Source: Clostridiales bacterium CCNA10 (lineage in GTDB: Bacteria; Bacillota; Clostridia; Oscillospirales; Oscillospiraceae). From it: a DNA stretch of 64,000 nt. The stretch is from the NCBI GenBank assembly GCA_003573975.1, contig AP018533.1, forward strand, positions 1,550,001 through 1,614,000, in the 5' to 3' direction. The notes beneath the pieces are model-generated. The model did no database searches and was not told the DNA's origin. It saw only the letters and a program-made list of their open reading frames with translations. Position numbers and translations under genes: made by a program. Below are positions 51,884 through 59,320 of this stretch, one piece after another. Every line of letters begins with the position of its first letter. Positions within the stretch are counted from its first letter, which is position 1.

Positions 51884-53089
51884 ATGGAGAAACGAAACCT
51901 TTCAGGAAAAACAATTTTGAAGCTGATCGGGGCGCTTTTGGCTCTGGCTTATTTGGGATTTTGCCTCTATGCGGGTATTACCGGGAATTTTCCGAGTATG
52001 CACAGAGTCGAACATGTCATGCGTTTTGGCGACCTGAAAAATTGGGTATCCGGCGGGATGTCGGCTGTGATGATTTTTGCCTTTTGTATCACTTCTGCTC
52101 TAAATGACCTGAATCTCCAGAAGGGACGCAAAAAATCATTTTTACCACTTTTTCTCACCATGATCCTGCCAATTATCCTTTTACTGCTTTTGGAGTCTTA
52201 TCTGGATATTGGCTGGATCGGGATTGCCCTTTATGCCGGTATTGCAGCCTTCCTGTTTGGAATCGCATGGATTCCACAACTTTTGAATCAGTGGACCGCC
52301 CGCCGGCTTTTGCGTGAAGAATCGATGAGCGGCAGACAGCAGGTGCGGATCATCGAGTGGATTCATTTTCATCCGCTGAAAAAGCTGCTGGTTTTCGGGC
52401 TGTGGGGCTTTGGCGTCGTGCTGGTTCTGCGCGGTATTTGGGTAACAGCGACCGGAAAAATCGAAATGGACGGAGAGCTTTTCCTGTTTTTACTTGGCAC
52501 AGCGGTTCTGGTTGTGGCTCTGTTTCAAAAAATGAGACACTATGTATGTGCGCCTTACCGAAATATACCAGTGCTGAATCGGATCCTCAGCAAAAAACAG
52601 TTGGAGCAGCTGTTGGATGGAGAACACTTTGAGCCAATCAAGTTTGAAGATGAGGCCATGAAACAGTATCTGGAAATTTACCGAAGCCAGAACTGGATGC
52701 TGATTGGCGGAAAGCTGCTCTCAAAAAAGCTGGCTTTATGGGTCACAATGCATCGGCCAGGGAACGATACTTCCTTGAATGTGCTTTACCTCAACGGTAT
52801 GACTGCCAAAGCGAAAGTTGATCTGGAGATTCGAGAGAACCGCTACCAGGAGTTCACTTCTGTGCTGAAGGAATTGATGGGATACGAAGGCCCGCTTGAA
52901 CTGTATGGAAAAGAGGAGCAGCTGGCACAGAAATTTGCATCCTTTTTCCCGGAGCAGACTTCCGAACAGGAGCGTGTCGCCACTTTTCTTTCTCAGGATG
53001 TGACACAGATCCGGCAGGACTTCATTCAGACCTTCTCCCCTCCGCCAGAACCAAAAAAGAAAAAACGAAGCAGGCGGGAACGGAAATGA
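51884..53089 (+). CDS. Hypothetical membrane protein, 401 aa
   Basis: Unrecognised. About six membrane segments in the first 230 residues, then a soluble C-terminal domain (LDGEHFEPIKFEDEAMKQYL; NVLYLNGMTAKAKVDLEIRE) and a very basic end (EPKKKKRSRRERK). ATG at 51884 follows AGGAGAAC. Last gene of the block; no clear terminator follows before the tRNA-Gly region. Confidence 0.73.
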   Translation: MEKRNLSGKTILKLIGALLALAYLGFCLYAGITGNFPSMHRVEHVMRFGDLKNWVSGGMSAVMIFAFCITSALNDLNLQKGRKKSFLPLFLTMILPIILLLLLESYLDIGWIGIALYAGIAAFLFGIAWIPQLLNQWTARRLLREESMSGRQQVRIIEWIHFHPLKKLLVFGLWGFGVVLVLRGIWVTATGKIEMDGELFLFLLGTAVLVVALFQKMRHYVCAPYRNIPVLNRILSKKQLEQLLDGEHFEPIKFEDEAMKQYLEIYRSQNWMLIGGKLLSKKLALWVTMHRPGNDTSLNVLYLNGMTAKAKVDLEIRENRYQEFTSVLKELMGYEGPLELYGKEEQLAQKFASFFPEQTSEQERVATFLSQDVTQIRQDFIQTFSPPPEPKKKKRSRRERK

Positions 53090-53261
53090 AGGGCTTTTGA
53101 AGATGGGGGCTGCCTGGCCGCACAAGTTGGTTTTTCGTGTTAAAGACGGTTAAAATCGATATTTTCTCGCAATCAAAAAACCGCCATAAAGCGGAAACAC
53201 AAGACTGCGACTCAGCACAGCGGGCGTGATCTGGAAAGGAGGAGCAAGGGGGCGGGCAGAT

Positions 53262-53296
53262 GGTGTTATTTTGTGCCGCAGGCACAAAATAACGCC
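53262..53296. other. Long perfect hairpin
   Basis: A 13-bp perfect stem GTTATTTTGTGCC / GGCACAAAATAAC with loop GCA (53265-53293), extendable to 16 bp with one G-T pair. There is no T-run. It lies between the last membrane-protein gene and the tRNA-Gly terminator. Role unknown. The rest of 53090-53330 shows no gene. Confidence 0.6.
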
Positions 53297-53330
53297 GGAA
53301 CAAAGCGGGCCGAAGGCATGCGGAGTCCAC

Positions 53331-53357
53331 AAAAAAAGACACGACGTATGTCGTGTC
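53331..53357 (-). terminator. Terminator of tRNA-Gly
   Basis: On the minus strand the stem GACACGAC / GTCGTGTC with a 4-nt loop is followed by TTTTTTT, 9 nt after the tRNA 3' end. Confidence 0.92.
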
Positions 53358-53365
53358 CTTTTTTG

Positions 53366-53439
53366 TGGAGCAGGTGAGGGGAATCGAACCCCCGTGTTCA
53401 GCTTGGGAAGCTGACATTCTACCATTGAACTACACCTGC
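53366..53439 (-). tRNA. tRNA-Gly (anticodon CCC)
   Basis: Minus strand: acceptor GCAGGTG / CACCTGC, discriminator T and encoded CCA. The anticodon stem TCAGC / GCTGA encloses loop TTCCCAA with anticodon CCC. T-arm GGTTCGATTCC. Confidence 0.94.
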
Positions 53440-53802
53440 AACTTGATTGCTTGACTACTATAACATAGATGGGAAGAAAAAGCAAGCAAAATTTTCTCTG
53501 ACCTCTGGTGGGGGGAGGGAGGCACGGCGGAGCAGGATGACTAGGGAGAAGCAGGCAATGGAGGGGGACGCTTTGTACACTTTGTGAGGGAGATTTTTGA
53601 TTGAAATATGAAAATTTGAGTAGAAAATAGCGGTTTTTCTGCTATGTCAGAAAAAATACACAAAATTTTCGGGGAAAGTATAGTGAATTTTACCCTTGTT
53701 TCAAACAGGTAAATTGGTTACAATGTGGTAACAAAAGTAACAAACGGTTGCTTTTGATGTCATTTTTGTTGACATAATTTTGTAACCATAGGAGTGAAGA
53801 CA
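53440..53802. other. Intergenic region upstream of SleB-like gene
   Basis: No gene. It holds the divergent upstream regions of tRNA-Gly and the hydrolase. Near 53713-53790 GTAAC or GTTAC occurs several times, including GTTAC-AATGTG-GTAAC (53717-53732) and TTTTGTAACC near the start. A TTGACA at 53769-53774 lacks a matching -10, so the hydrolase promoter is unclear and may use a sporulation sigma factor. Confidence 0.45.
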
Positions 53803-54768
53803 ATGACACGAAAGCTGTTTTCGCTGACGCTGAGCGCCTTTGCCTTGCTTCTCCTGATGGGAGCTGGTGTGGAGCAGAGCTCTGCCGCTCTTGTGTCTGA
53901 GTCCGACGGGACGGCCGCTGAGGCGGCTGTCCGTCAGGTGGACGCGGAACAAGATCAGGAAGCGGATCGGGCGGAGCCGGTGCCTGCGGTGGCGGGGGGA
54001 AGTGTCCTGACTCTGGTTGAGAATCTGGACCGGACCCTGACCGTGGACGGCGAGCCGGTATCCACCGAAGTAGGTAAGACACAGCGCAACGGAACGACTT
54101 ATGTGGCTTTGGTCCCCATGGCTAAGGAACTGGATCCCACCGCGTCGGCGGCCTGGGACGCCGGGAGCCGTACGGTGACCGTGACCAGCGGAAAGCTGAC
54201 ACTGACCGCTGTAGTGGGACAGCAGTATGTGGTGGCCAATGGCCGCTATCTGTATGTTCCGGAGGGCGTTGGGCTGACCGGGAACCGGGTGACGGTCCCC
54301 CTGTCCGTTTTGACAGAGGCCTTTGACGCGGATCTGAACTGGAATGGGGCCACCGGCACTGTGGCAGTTACCCGCGGAAGCGGTGGGCTGACCCCGGGAA
54401 ACCAATTCTACAATGAGAAGGACCTGTTCTGGCTCTCCCGCGTGATCTATGCGGAGAGCGGGAATCAGCCCCTGGACGGCAAGATTGCGGTGGGCAATGT
54501 GATCATGAACCGCGTGAAGAGCCCTATTTTCCCCAACACAGTGGAGGGCGTGCTGGCTCAGAAGAACCAGTTCACCACCTACCGCTCCGGTAAGCTGGCT
54601 GGATGCACCCCAAACGCTTCCAGCGTGGCCGCGGCTAAGCTGGTGCTGGACGGTGCTGTGGTGGAAAAGACCAAGAACGCCCTCTATTTTGACTCTGCCC
54701 CCAACAGCTGGGCGGCCCGGAACCGCACCTGTATCGCCGTGATCGGCGGCCACAGATTTTATGCGTGA
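53803..54768 (+). CDS. SleB-type cell wall hydrolase with copper-amine-oxidase-like stalk domain
   Basis: A 321-residue secreted protein. The signal peptide ends near AGVEQSSAA, followed by an acidic linker, a copper amine oxidase N-terminal-like domain (LTVDGEPVSTEV ... VALVPMAKEL) that commonly serves as a cell-surface stalk, and a C-terminal SleB hydrolase domain with VIYAESGNQPLDGKIAVGNV and IMNRV. The Glu in YAESGN is the likely catalytic residue. SleB enzymes cut spore cortex or wall peptidoglycan. ATG at 53803 is 8 nt after AGGAG. Confidence 0.9.
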   Translation: MTRKLFSLTLSAFALLLLMGAGVEQSSAALVSESDGTAAEAAVRQVDAEQDQEADRAEPVPAVAGGSVLTLVENLDRTLTVDGEPVSTEVGKTQRNGTTYVALVPMAKELDPTASAAWDAGSRTVTVTSGKLTLTAVVGQQYVVANGRYLYVPEGVGLTGNRVTVPLSVLTEAFDADLNWNGATGTVAVTRGSGGLTPGNQFYNEKDLFWLSRVIYAESGNQPLDGKIAVGNVIMNRVKSPIFPNTVEGVLAQKNQFTTYRSGKLAGCTPNASSVAAAKLVLDGAVVEKTKNALYFDSAPNSWAARNRTCIAVIGGHRFYA

Positions 54769-54796
54769 CTGGGAGAAAACTGAATAAACCCCAGAG

Positions 54797-54844
54797 GGAA
54801 CCCCTGAAAATTCGCAGTTTGTGAATTTTGGGGGTTTCCTTTTT
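54797..54844 (+). terminator. Terminator of SleB-like gene
   Basis: A long stem (54797-54813 with 54823-54839, about 17 bp with few mismatches) followed by TTTTT. Confidence 0.9.
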
Positions 54845-54857
54845 GCATAAGGATGTA

Positions 54858-54863
54858 TATAAT
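54858..54863 (+). promoter_or_regulatory. -10 element of the nusB operon
   Basis: TATAAT at 54858-54863 in the context GTATATAATAGAAT. The matching -35 would fall in the T-run of the terminator (TTTCCT) and is poor, so the promoter is only partly supported. Confidence 0.5.
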
Positions 54864-54914
54864 AGAATCACGATCTTATCGCCAGAATGGAGCCAGTTAA
54901 CGGAGGAGACAGAC

Positions 54915-55418
54915 ATGACAAGAGACAATGCCCGCGAGATTGCGGTACATCTGATATTTTCCCTGGGATTCGGGACACAGAGCGCGGACGAGGTGCTGAA
55001 AAGCGAACTGAACCGGGAACGCTTTGGCGAGCTGGCCCAGGAGATGCCGATCTACGCCCAGTATCCCAATGAGAAGCAGGAGACCTATATCAAAAACCTG
55101 GTCCGGGGCGCCTTTGCCCACGGTCCGGAGCTGGACGACTACATCAGCCGTTATGCGGTGGGCTGGTCCTTTGAGCGGATCCCCCGCATGGCGGCGGCCA
55201 TCATGCGGACGGCTATGTATGAGATCCTGTATATGCCGGACATCCCCAACGCGGCCGCCATCAACGCGGCGGTGGAGCTGACCAAGCAGTATGAGCCCCA
55301 GGAGGTGGCGGCCTTTGTCAACGGGATCCTGGGGTCCTTTGTCCGGGCGGAGTTTCAGGACACGCCGGCCAAGCCGGAGAAGGCGGCGGCCAGGACTGAG
55401 ACCGCGCCGGAGGCGTGA
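54915..55418 (+). CDS. nusB: Transcription antitermination factor NusB
   Basis: A 167-residue helical RNA-binding protein that with NusE assembles antitermination complexes on rRNA transcripts. It begins RDNAREIAVHLIFSLGF and has the family C-terminal segment PNAAAINAAVELTKQYEPQE followed by AAFVNGILG. A short Ala/Glu-rich tail is extra. ATG at 54915 has GGAGGAG upstream; the longer frame lacks a site. First gene of an eleven-gene operon; it overlaps the next gene by GTGA. Confidence 0.95.
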   Translation: MTRDNAREIAVHLIFSLGFGTQSADEVLKSELNRERFGELAQEMPIYAQYPNEKQETYIKNLVRGAFAHGPELDDYISRYAVGWSFERIPRMAAAIMRTAMYEILYMPDIPNAAAINAAVELTKQYEPQEVAAFVNGILGSFVRAEFQDTPAKPEKAAARTETAPEA

Positions 55419-56365
55419 CCGTGCGGGTCTTGGGGCTGGACACCAGCAACTACACCACCTCCTGCGCCGTGTTTGACGGGGCGGGAGGCGTCAACCGGGG
55501 CCGGATCCTGGACGTCCGCCCCGGCGAGCTGGGTCTGCGGCAGAGCGATGCCCTGTTTCAGCACGTCAAGCGCCTGCCCGAGCTGCTGAGTGCTCTGGCG
55601 GAGGAGACCTCCCTGGAGGCGCTGGGCGCGGTGGGGGCAAGCACCCGCCCGCGGGCGGTGGAGGGCTCCTATATGCCATGCTTCCTGGCGGGAGCTTCCC
55701 AGGGGCAGAGCCTTGCCCATGTGCTGGGCGTCCCATTTTATGCCTTTTCTCACCAGCAGGGGCATCTGGCCGCGGCGGCCTGGTCCGCCGGACGGATGGA
55801 CCTGCTGGACCGCCCTTTCCTGGCTTGGCACCTGTCCGGCGGCACCACGGAGCTGTTGCGAGCGGAGCCGGAGGAGGACGGCGTGGCCGTCCGGGCGGAG
55901 ATCCTGGGTGGGACGACAGACATCTCCGCCGGACAGCTGATCGACCGCACCGGCGTGCTGCTGGGGCTCCAGTTCCCGGCGGGAAAGTCGCTGGACGCGC
56001 TCAGCGGGGAGGCGGACGCCTCCATGAAATACCGGGTCAAGCGGGACGGGCTGCGCTTCTCCCTGTCCGGGATGGAGAACCAGGTGAAGAAGCTGCTGGC
56101 GGACGGCGAGAAGCCGGCCAATATTGCCCGATTCGCCATCGACACAGTGACTGATGTGATCCTTCGGACCACCCGGGCGGCCCAGGAGGCATATCCGGGC
56201 CTGCCGGTGCTCTGCTCCGGCGGGGTGGCCTCCAACCGCCGCCTGCGGGGCGCGCTGGAGGAGGGCTGCGGCGCGGTCTTTGCCCAGCCTCAGTATGCCG
56301 CAGACAACGCCATGGGAACAGCCATCCTCACCTGGCGGGCCCTGGAGCGGGAGGCGGGACGATGA
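55415..56365 (+). CDS. TsaD/Kae1-like (M22 family) protein
   Basis: A 316-residue ASKHA-fold protein of the M22 family, related to TsaD, the tRNA threonylcarbamoyladenosine enzyme. It starts VLGLDTSNYTTS, has the metal-site variant HQQGHLAAA (TsaD usually HMEGH) and ATP-binding segments HLSGGTTE and LCSGGVASN. Because the metal motif and length differ from canonical TsaD, it is more likely a clostridial paralog whose substrate is unknown. GTG at 55415 overlaps nusB. Confidence 0.82.
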   Translation: MTVRVLGLDTSNYTTSCAVFDGAGGVNRGRILDVRPGELGLRQSDALFQHVKRLPELLSALAEETSLEALGAVGASTRPRAVEGSYMPCFLAGASQGQSLAHVLGVPFYAFSHQQGHLAAAAWSAGRMDLLDRPFLAWHLSGGTTELLRAEPEEDGVAVRAEILGGTTDISAGQLIDRTGVLLGLQFPAGKSLDALSGEADASMKYRVKRDGLRFSLSGMENQVKKLLADGEKPANIARFAIDTVTDVILRTTRAAQEAYPGLPVLCSGGVASNRRLRGALEEGCGAVFAQPQYAADNAMGTAILTWRALEREAGR

Positions 56366-57588
56366 GCGCCCCCCGTCAGGAGCAGACAATCCTCACCCCC
56401 AGCCAGGTGGGCCAGTATATCAAGGGTTTCATGGATCGGGACCGGGTCCTGTCCGGCCTGCTGGTGCGTGGGGAACTGTCCAACTATAAAATGTATCCCT
56501 CTGGACACCACTACTTCACCCTGAAGGACGGGGAGGGGGCGCTGCGGTGTGTCATGTTCCGGGGGGACGCCGCCTCCCTGCGCTTCCACCCGCAAAACGG
56601 GATGCAGGTCATTGCGGCGGGCCGGGTGACGGTGTTCCCACGGGACGGCCAGTATCAGCTCTACTGCGTCCGGCTGACGCCGGAGGGGGCGGGAGATCTG
56701 GCGGTGGCCTTTGAGCAGATGAAGGCCCGCCTGCACCAGGAGGGCCTGTTCGACCGGGCGCATAAGCGCCCCCTGCCGCGGATCCCGGGGCGGATCGCCC
56801 TGGTGACCTCGCCTGCCGGTGCGGCGGTACGGGATATGCTCCGGATCCTGGGGGCCCGGTGGCCCATGGCTCAGATCCGGATCCTTCCGGTGCGGGTCCA
56901 GGGGGAGGGGGCGGCGGAGGAAATCGCCGCCGCCATCCGGTGGGCCAACCTGCACCAGGCGGCCGACCTGATCATCACCGGTCGGGGGGGCGGCTCCATG
57001 GAGGACCTGTGGGCCTTTAACGAGGAGTGCGTGGCCCGCGCGGTCTATGACTCTCAGATCCCGGTGATCTCCGCCGTGGGACATGAGCCCGATGTGACCA
57101 TCGCTGATTTTACGGCGGATCTGCGGGCGGCCACGCCCTCCAACGCGGCGGAGCTGGCGGTGCCCGACCAGAACGAGGTCTATGCCGCCCTGGCGTCGCT
57201 GGGGGCGCGCATGGAGCAGGCGTCCCGTCAGCGGCTCCTGCGGGAGCGCCAGCGGCTGGAGCGCCTGCGGGAGAGCCGGGTCATGGCCGATCCGCGGCGC
57301 TATTTTCAGGAGAAGCGCCTGCTGCTGGACTATCAGAGCCGCCGCCTGGGACACGGCCTGTCCGCCAGCGTATCCGGCCAGCGGGAGCGCTTTGCCCGGC
57401 TGGCCGCCGCACTGGACGCCCTCAGCCCCTTGAAGGTGCTGGGCCGGGGATACGCCATCGCCCAAAAGAAGGACGGGAGCGTGATCGCCTCGGTCCGGGA
57501 CGCCTGCCCCGGGGAGCCCTTTTCCCTGCGGCTGTCGGACGGACAGGTGGAATGTGTGGTGTGTGAGCGGAAGACGAAGAACACCTGA
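56362..57588 (+). CDS. xseA: Exodeoxyribonuclease VII large subunit
   Basis: A 408-residue catalytic subunit of the ATP-independent single-strand exonuclease. It has an OB-fold N-terminus (LLVRGELSNYKMYPSGHHYF), the conserved RIALVTSPAGAAVRDML, ITGRGGGSMEDLWAFNEE and SAVGHEPDVTIADF motifs, then a long coiled-coil region and a C-terminal LGRGYAIAQK segment. It overlaps the TsaD-like gene by ATGA. xseB follows after a 74-nt gap that holds a stem CCAGACC / GGTCTGG. Confidence 0.96.
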   Translation: MSAPRQEQTILTPSQVGQYIKGFMDRDRVLSGLLVRGELSNYKMYPSGHHYFTLKDGEGALRCVMFRGDAASLRFHPQNGMQVIAAGRVTVFPRDGQYQLYCVRLTPEGAGDLAVAFEQMKARLHQEGLFDRAHKRPLPRIPGRIALVTSPAGAAVRDMLRILGARWPMAQIRILPVRVQGEGAAEEIAAAIRWANLHQAADLIITGRGGGSMEDLWAFNEECVARAVYDSQIPVISAVGHEPDVTIADFTADLRAATPSNAAELAVPDQNEVYAALASLGARMEQASRQRLLRERQRLERLRESRVMADPRRYFQEKRLLLDYQSRRLGHGLSASVSGQRERFARLAAALDALSPLKVLGRGYAIAQKKDGSVIASVRDACPGEPFSLRLSDGQVECVVCERKTKNT

Positions 57589-57662
57589 GCAGGCCAGACT
57601 TTGTCCAAGGATTTGAACTGTTCAGTACCAGACCGTCGCTGGTCTGGAGAAAGGAAGGACCA

Positions 57663-57899
57663 ATGCCCACGAAGAAAAAGCTGGATTTTGAGCAGTCCAT
57701 GGCGCGTTTGGAGGAGATCGTGGGTCTGTTGGAGCGGGGGGACGCCCCGCTGGAGCAGGCCATGACCCTCTTTGAGGAGGGGGCCGGGATCCTGCGGCAG
57801 TGCTCCGCACTGCTGGACCAGGCGGAGCAGAAGGTGACCCTGCTGACGGCGGGACCAGATGGTCAGCCGGAGGAGCATCCCTTCGGAGAGGAGCGCTGA
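57663..57899 (+). CDS. xseB: Exodeoxyribonuclease VII small subunit
   Basis: A 78-residue helical subunit that wraps XseA. The family core is DFEQSMARLEEIVGLLERGD and APLEQAMTLFEEG, then a tail with LLDQAEQKVTLL. ATG at 57663 follows GGAAGGA. It ends 2 nt before the prenyltransferase gene. Confidence 0.95.
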   Translation: MPTKKKLDFEQSMARLEEIVGLLERGDAPLEQAMTLFEEGAGILRQCSALLDQAEQKVTLLTAGPDGQPEEHPFGEER

Positions 57900-57901
57900 G
57901 C

Positions 57902-58783
57902 ATGGAGCAGGATGTGTTCCAACAGAGACTGGAGGAGGACCGGAAGCTGGTGGAGGAGGCGCTGCACCGGGTCTGTCAGGGCTGGAGGCGGTATGCCGAC
58001 CTGACGGAGGCCATGGAGTACTCTCTGCTGGCGGGAGGGAAGCGGATCCGCCCCGTGCTGGTGCTGGAGACCTGCCGCCTGTGCGGCGGAGATCCGGTCC
58101 GGGCGCTGCCACTGGCCTGCGGAGTGGAGATGATCCATACCTACTCCCTGATCCATGACGATCTGCCCGCCATGGACGACGACGACCTGCGGCGGGGCCG
58201 TCCCACAAACCACAAGGTGTATGGAGAGGCCACCGCCATCCTGGCCGGCGACGGTCTGCTCACAGCGGCCTTCGGGGTCCTGACCCAGGCAGAGCTGCCG
58301 GCGGAGCGGGTGGTGGAGGCTGTGTCCTGCCTGTCCCGGGAAGCGGGGCCGGAGGGCATGGTGGGCGGACAGGTCCTGGACATGGCCGGGGAGGGGAGAG
58401 CCCTGACCCGGGGAGAGCTGGAGCAGCTCCAGCAGCTCAAAACTGGGGCCCTGATCTCCGCGGCGGCCGAGCTGGGCTGCATCGCCGCCGGGGGGACGGA
58501 GGAGCAGCGCTGTGCCGTCAGAGAATACGCCCGGTGCATTGGCCGTGCCTTCCAGATCCAGGATGATATTCTGGATGTGACCAGCACCGATCAGGAGCTG
58601 GGCAAGTCTGTTGGCTCGGACCGTGCCAATGAGAAGAACACCTTTGTCACGGTTCTGGGTCTGGAGCGCAGCCGGGCTTTGGTAGAGGAACTGACCGGGC
58701 AGGCGGAGCAGGCGCTGTCCGGCTTCGGAGACCCGGGCTTCCTCCTGTGCCTGGCCCGGGCACTGGCGGGCCGCAGGAGCTGA
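57902..58783 (+). CDS. ispA: Polyprenyl diphosphate synthase (farnesyl-PP synthase type)
   Basis: A 293-residue trans-prenyltransferase that joins isopentenyl diphosphate to allylic diphosphates. The first aspartate-rich motif is IHDDLPAMDDDDLRRGR near residues 82-98, the second is QIQDDILDVT near 218-227. It also has the LLAGGKRIRPVL start motif and KTGALISAAAELG. The size and motif context (two residues between the first aspartates) fit IspA-type short-chain synthases. It works downstream of DXS, encoded two genes later. Confidence 0.94.
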   Translation: MEQDVFQQRLEEDRKLVEEALHRVCQGWRRYADLTEAMEYSLLAGGKRIRPVLVLETCRLCGGDPVRALPLACGVEMIHTYSLIHDDLPAMDDDDLRRGRPTNHKVYGEATAILAGDGLLTAAFGVLTQAELPAERVVEAVSCLSREAGPEGMVGGQVLDMAGEGRALTRGELEQLQQLKTGALISAAAELGCIAAGGTEEQRCAVREYARCIGRAFQIQDDILDVTSTDQELGKSVGSDRANEKNTFVTVLGLERSRALVEELTGQAEQALSGFGDPGFLLCLARALAGRRS

Positions 58784-58830
58784 GCCGGATCGGAACAGGA
58801 CAAGCGGCCCTGTTAAAGAGGCAGGATACA

Positions 58831-59286
58831 ATGGATCATACGGGTTTTTTGACTGGAAATCTGACTCTGGACCTGGCGATCCTGGCCTGGTCCGCGGCCC
58901 AGGTGCTGAAAACGCTGCTGCATTGGGTGACCAACCGGAACCTGGATCTGCGGAAGATGATCGGGAGCGGCAATATGCCCAGCTCCCACTCGGCCTTCAT
59001 CTGTGCCGCGTCGGCCTCCATCGGGCAGGTCTGCGGCTGGCGGGACCCCCTGTTTTCCCTGTCGGCGGCCATTGCCCTGGTGGTGATGTACGACGCCTGT
59101 AATGTACGCCGGGCTGCGGGGGAACAGGCGAAGGTGATCAACTATGTCCGGGAGCACTGGGACGACCTGCCCCAGGAGCTGAAGGGGAAGAAACTCAACG
59201 AGGAGCTGGGGCACACCCTGCCCCAGGTGCTGATGGGCGCGCTGCTTGGAACGGCGATCGGGCTGGTTGGGCCCATGATCTGGTGA
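58831..59286 (+). CDS. Divergent PAP2-family protein (DUF212)
   Basis: A 151-residue membrane protein of the divergent PAP2 type (phosphatase-like). The signature is GSGNMPSSHSAFICAASASI near residues 49-68, followed by MYDACNVRRAAGEQA and the LNEELGHTLPQVLMGALLG segment. Relatives are often encoded with isoprenoid genes; they may act on prenyl phosphates, but this is inference. ATG at 58831 follows GAGGCAGGA. Confidence 0.92.
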   Translation: MDHTGFLTGNLTLDLAILAWSAAQVLKTLLHWVTNRNLDLRKMIGSGNMPSSHSAFICAASASIGQVCGWRDPLFSLSAAIALVVMYDACNVRRAAGEQAKVINYVREHWDDLPQELKGKKLNEELGHTLPQVLMGALLGTAIGLVGPMIW

Positions 59287-59320
59287 GGCGCGCGGCCCGG
59301 CGGAGATGTGAGGGATTCAC

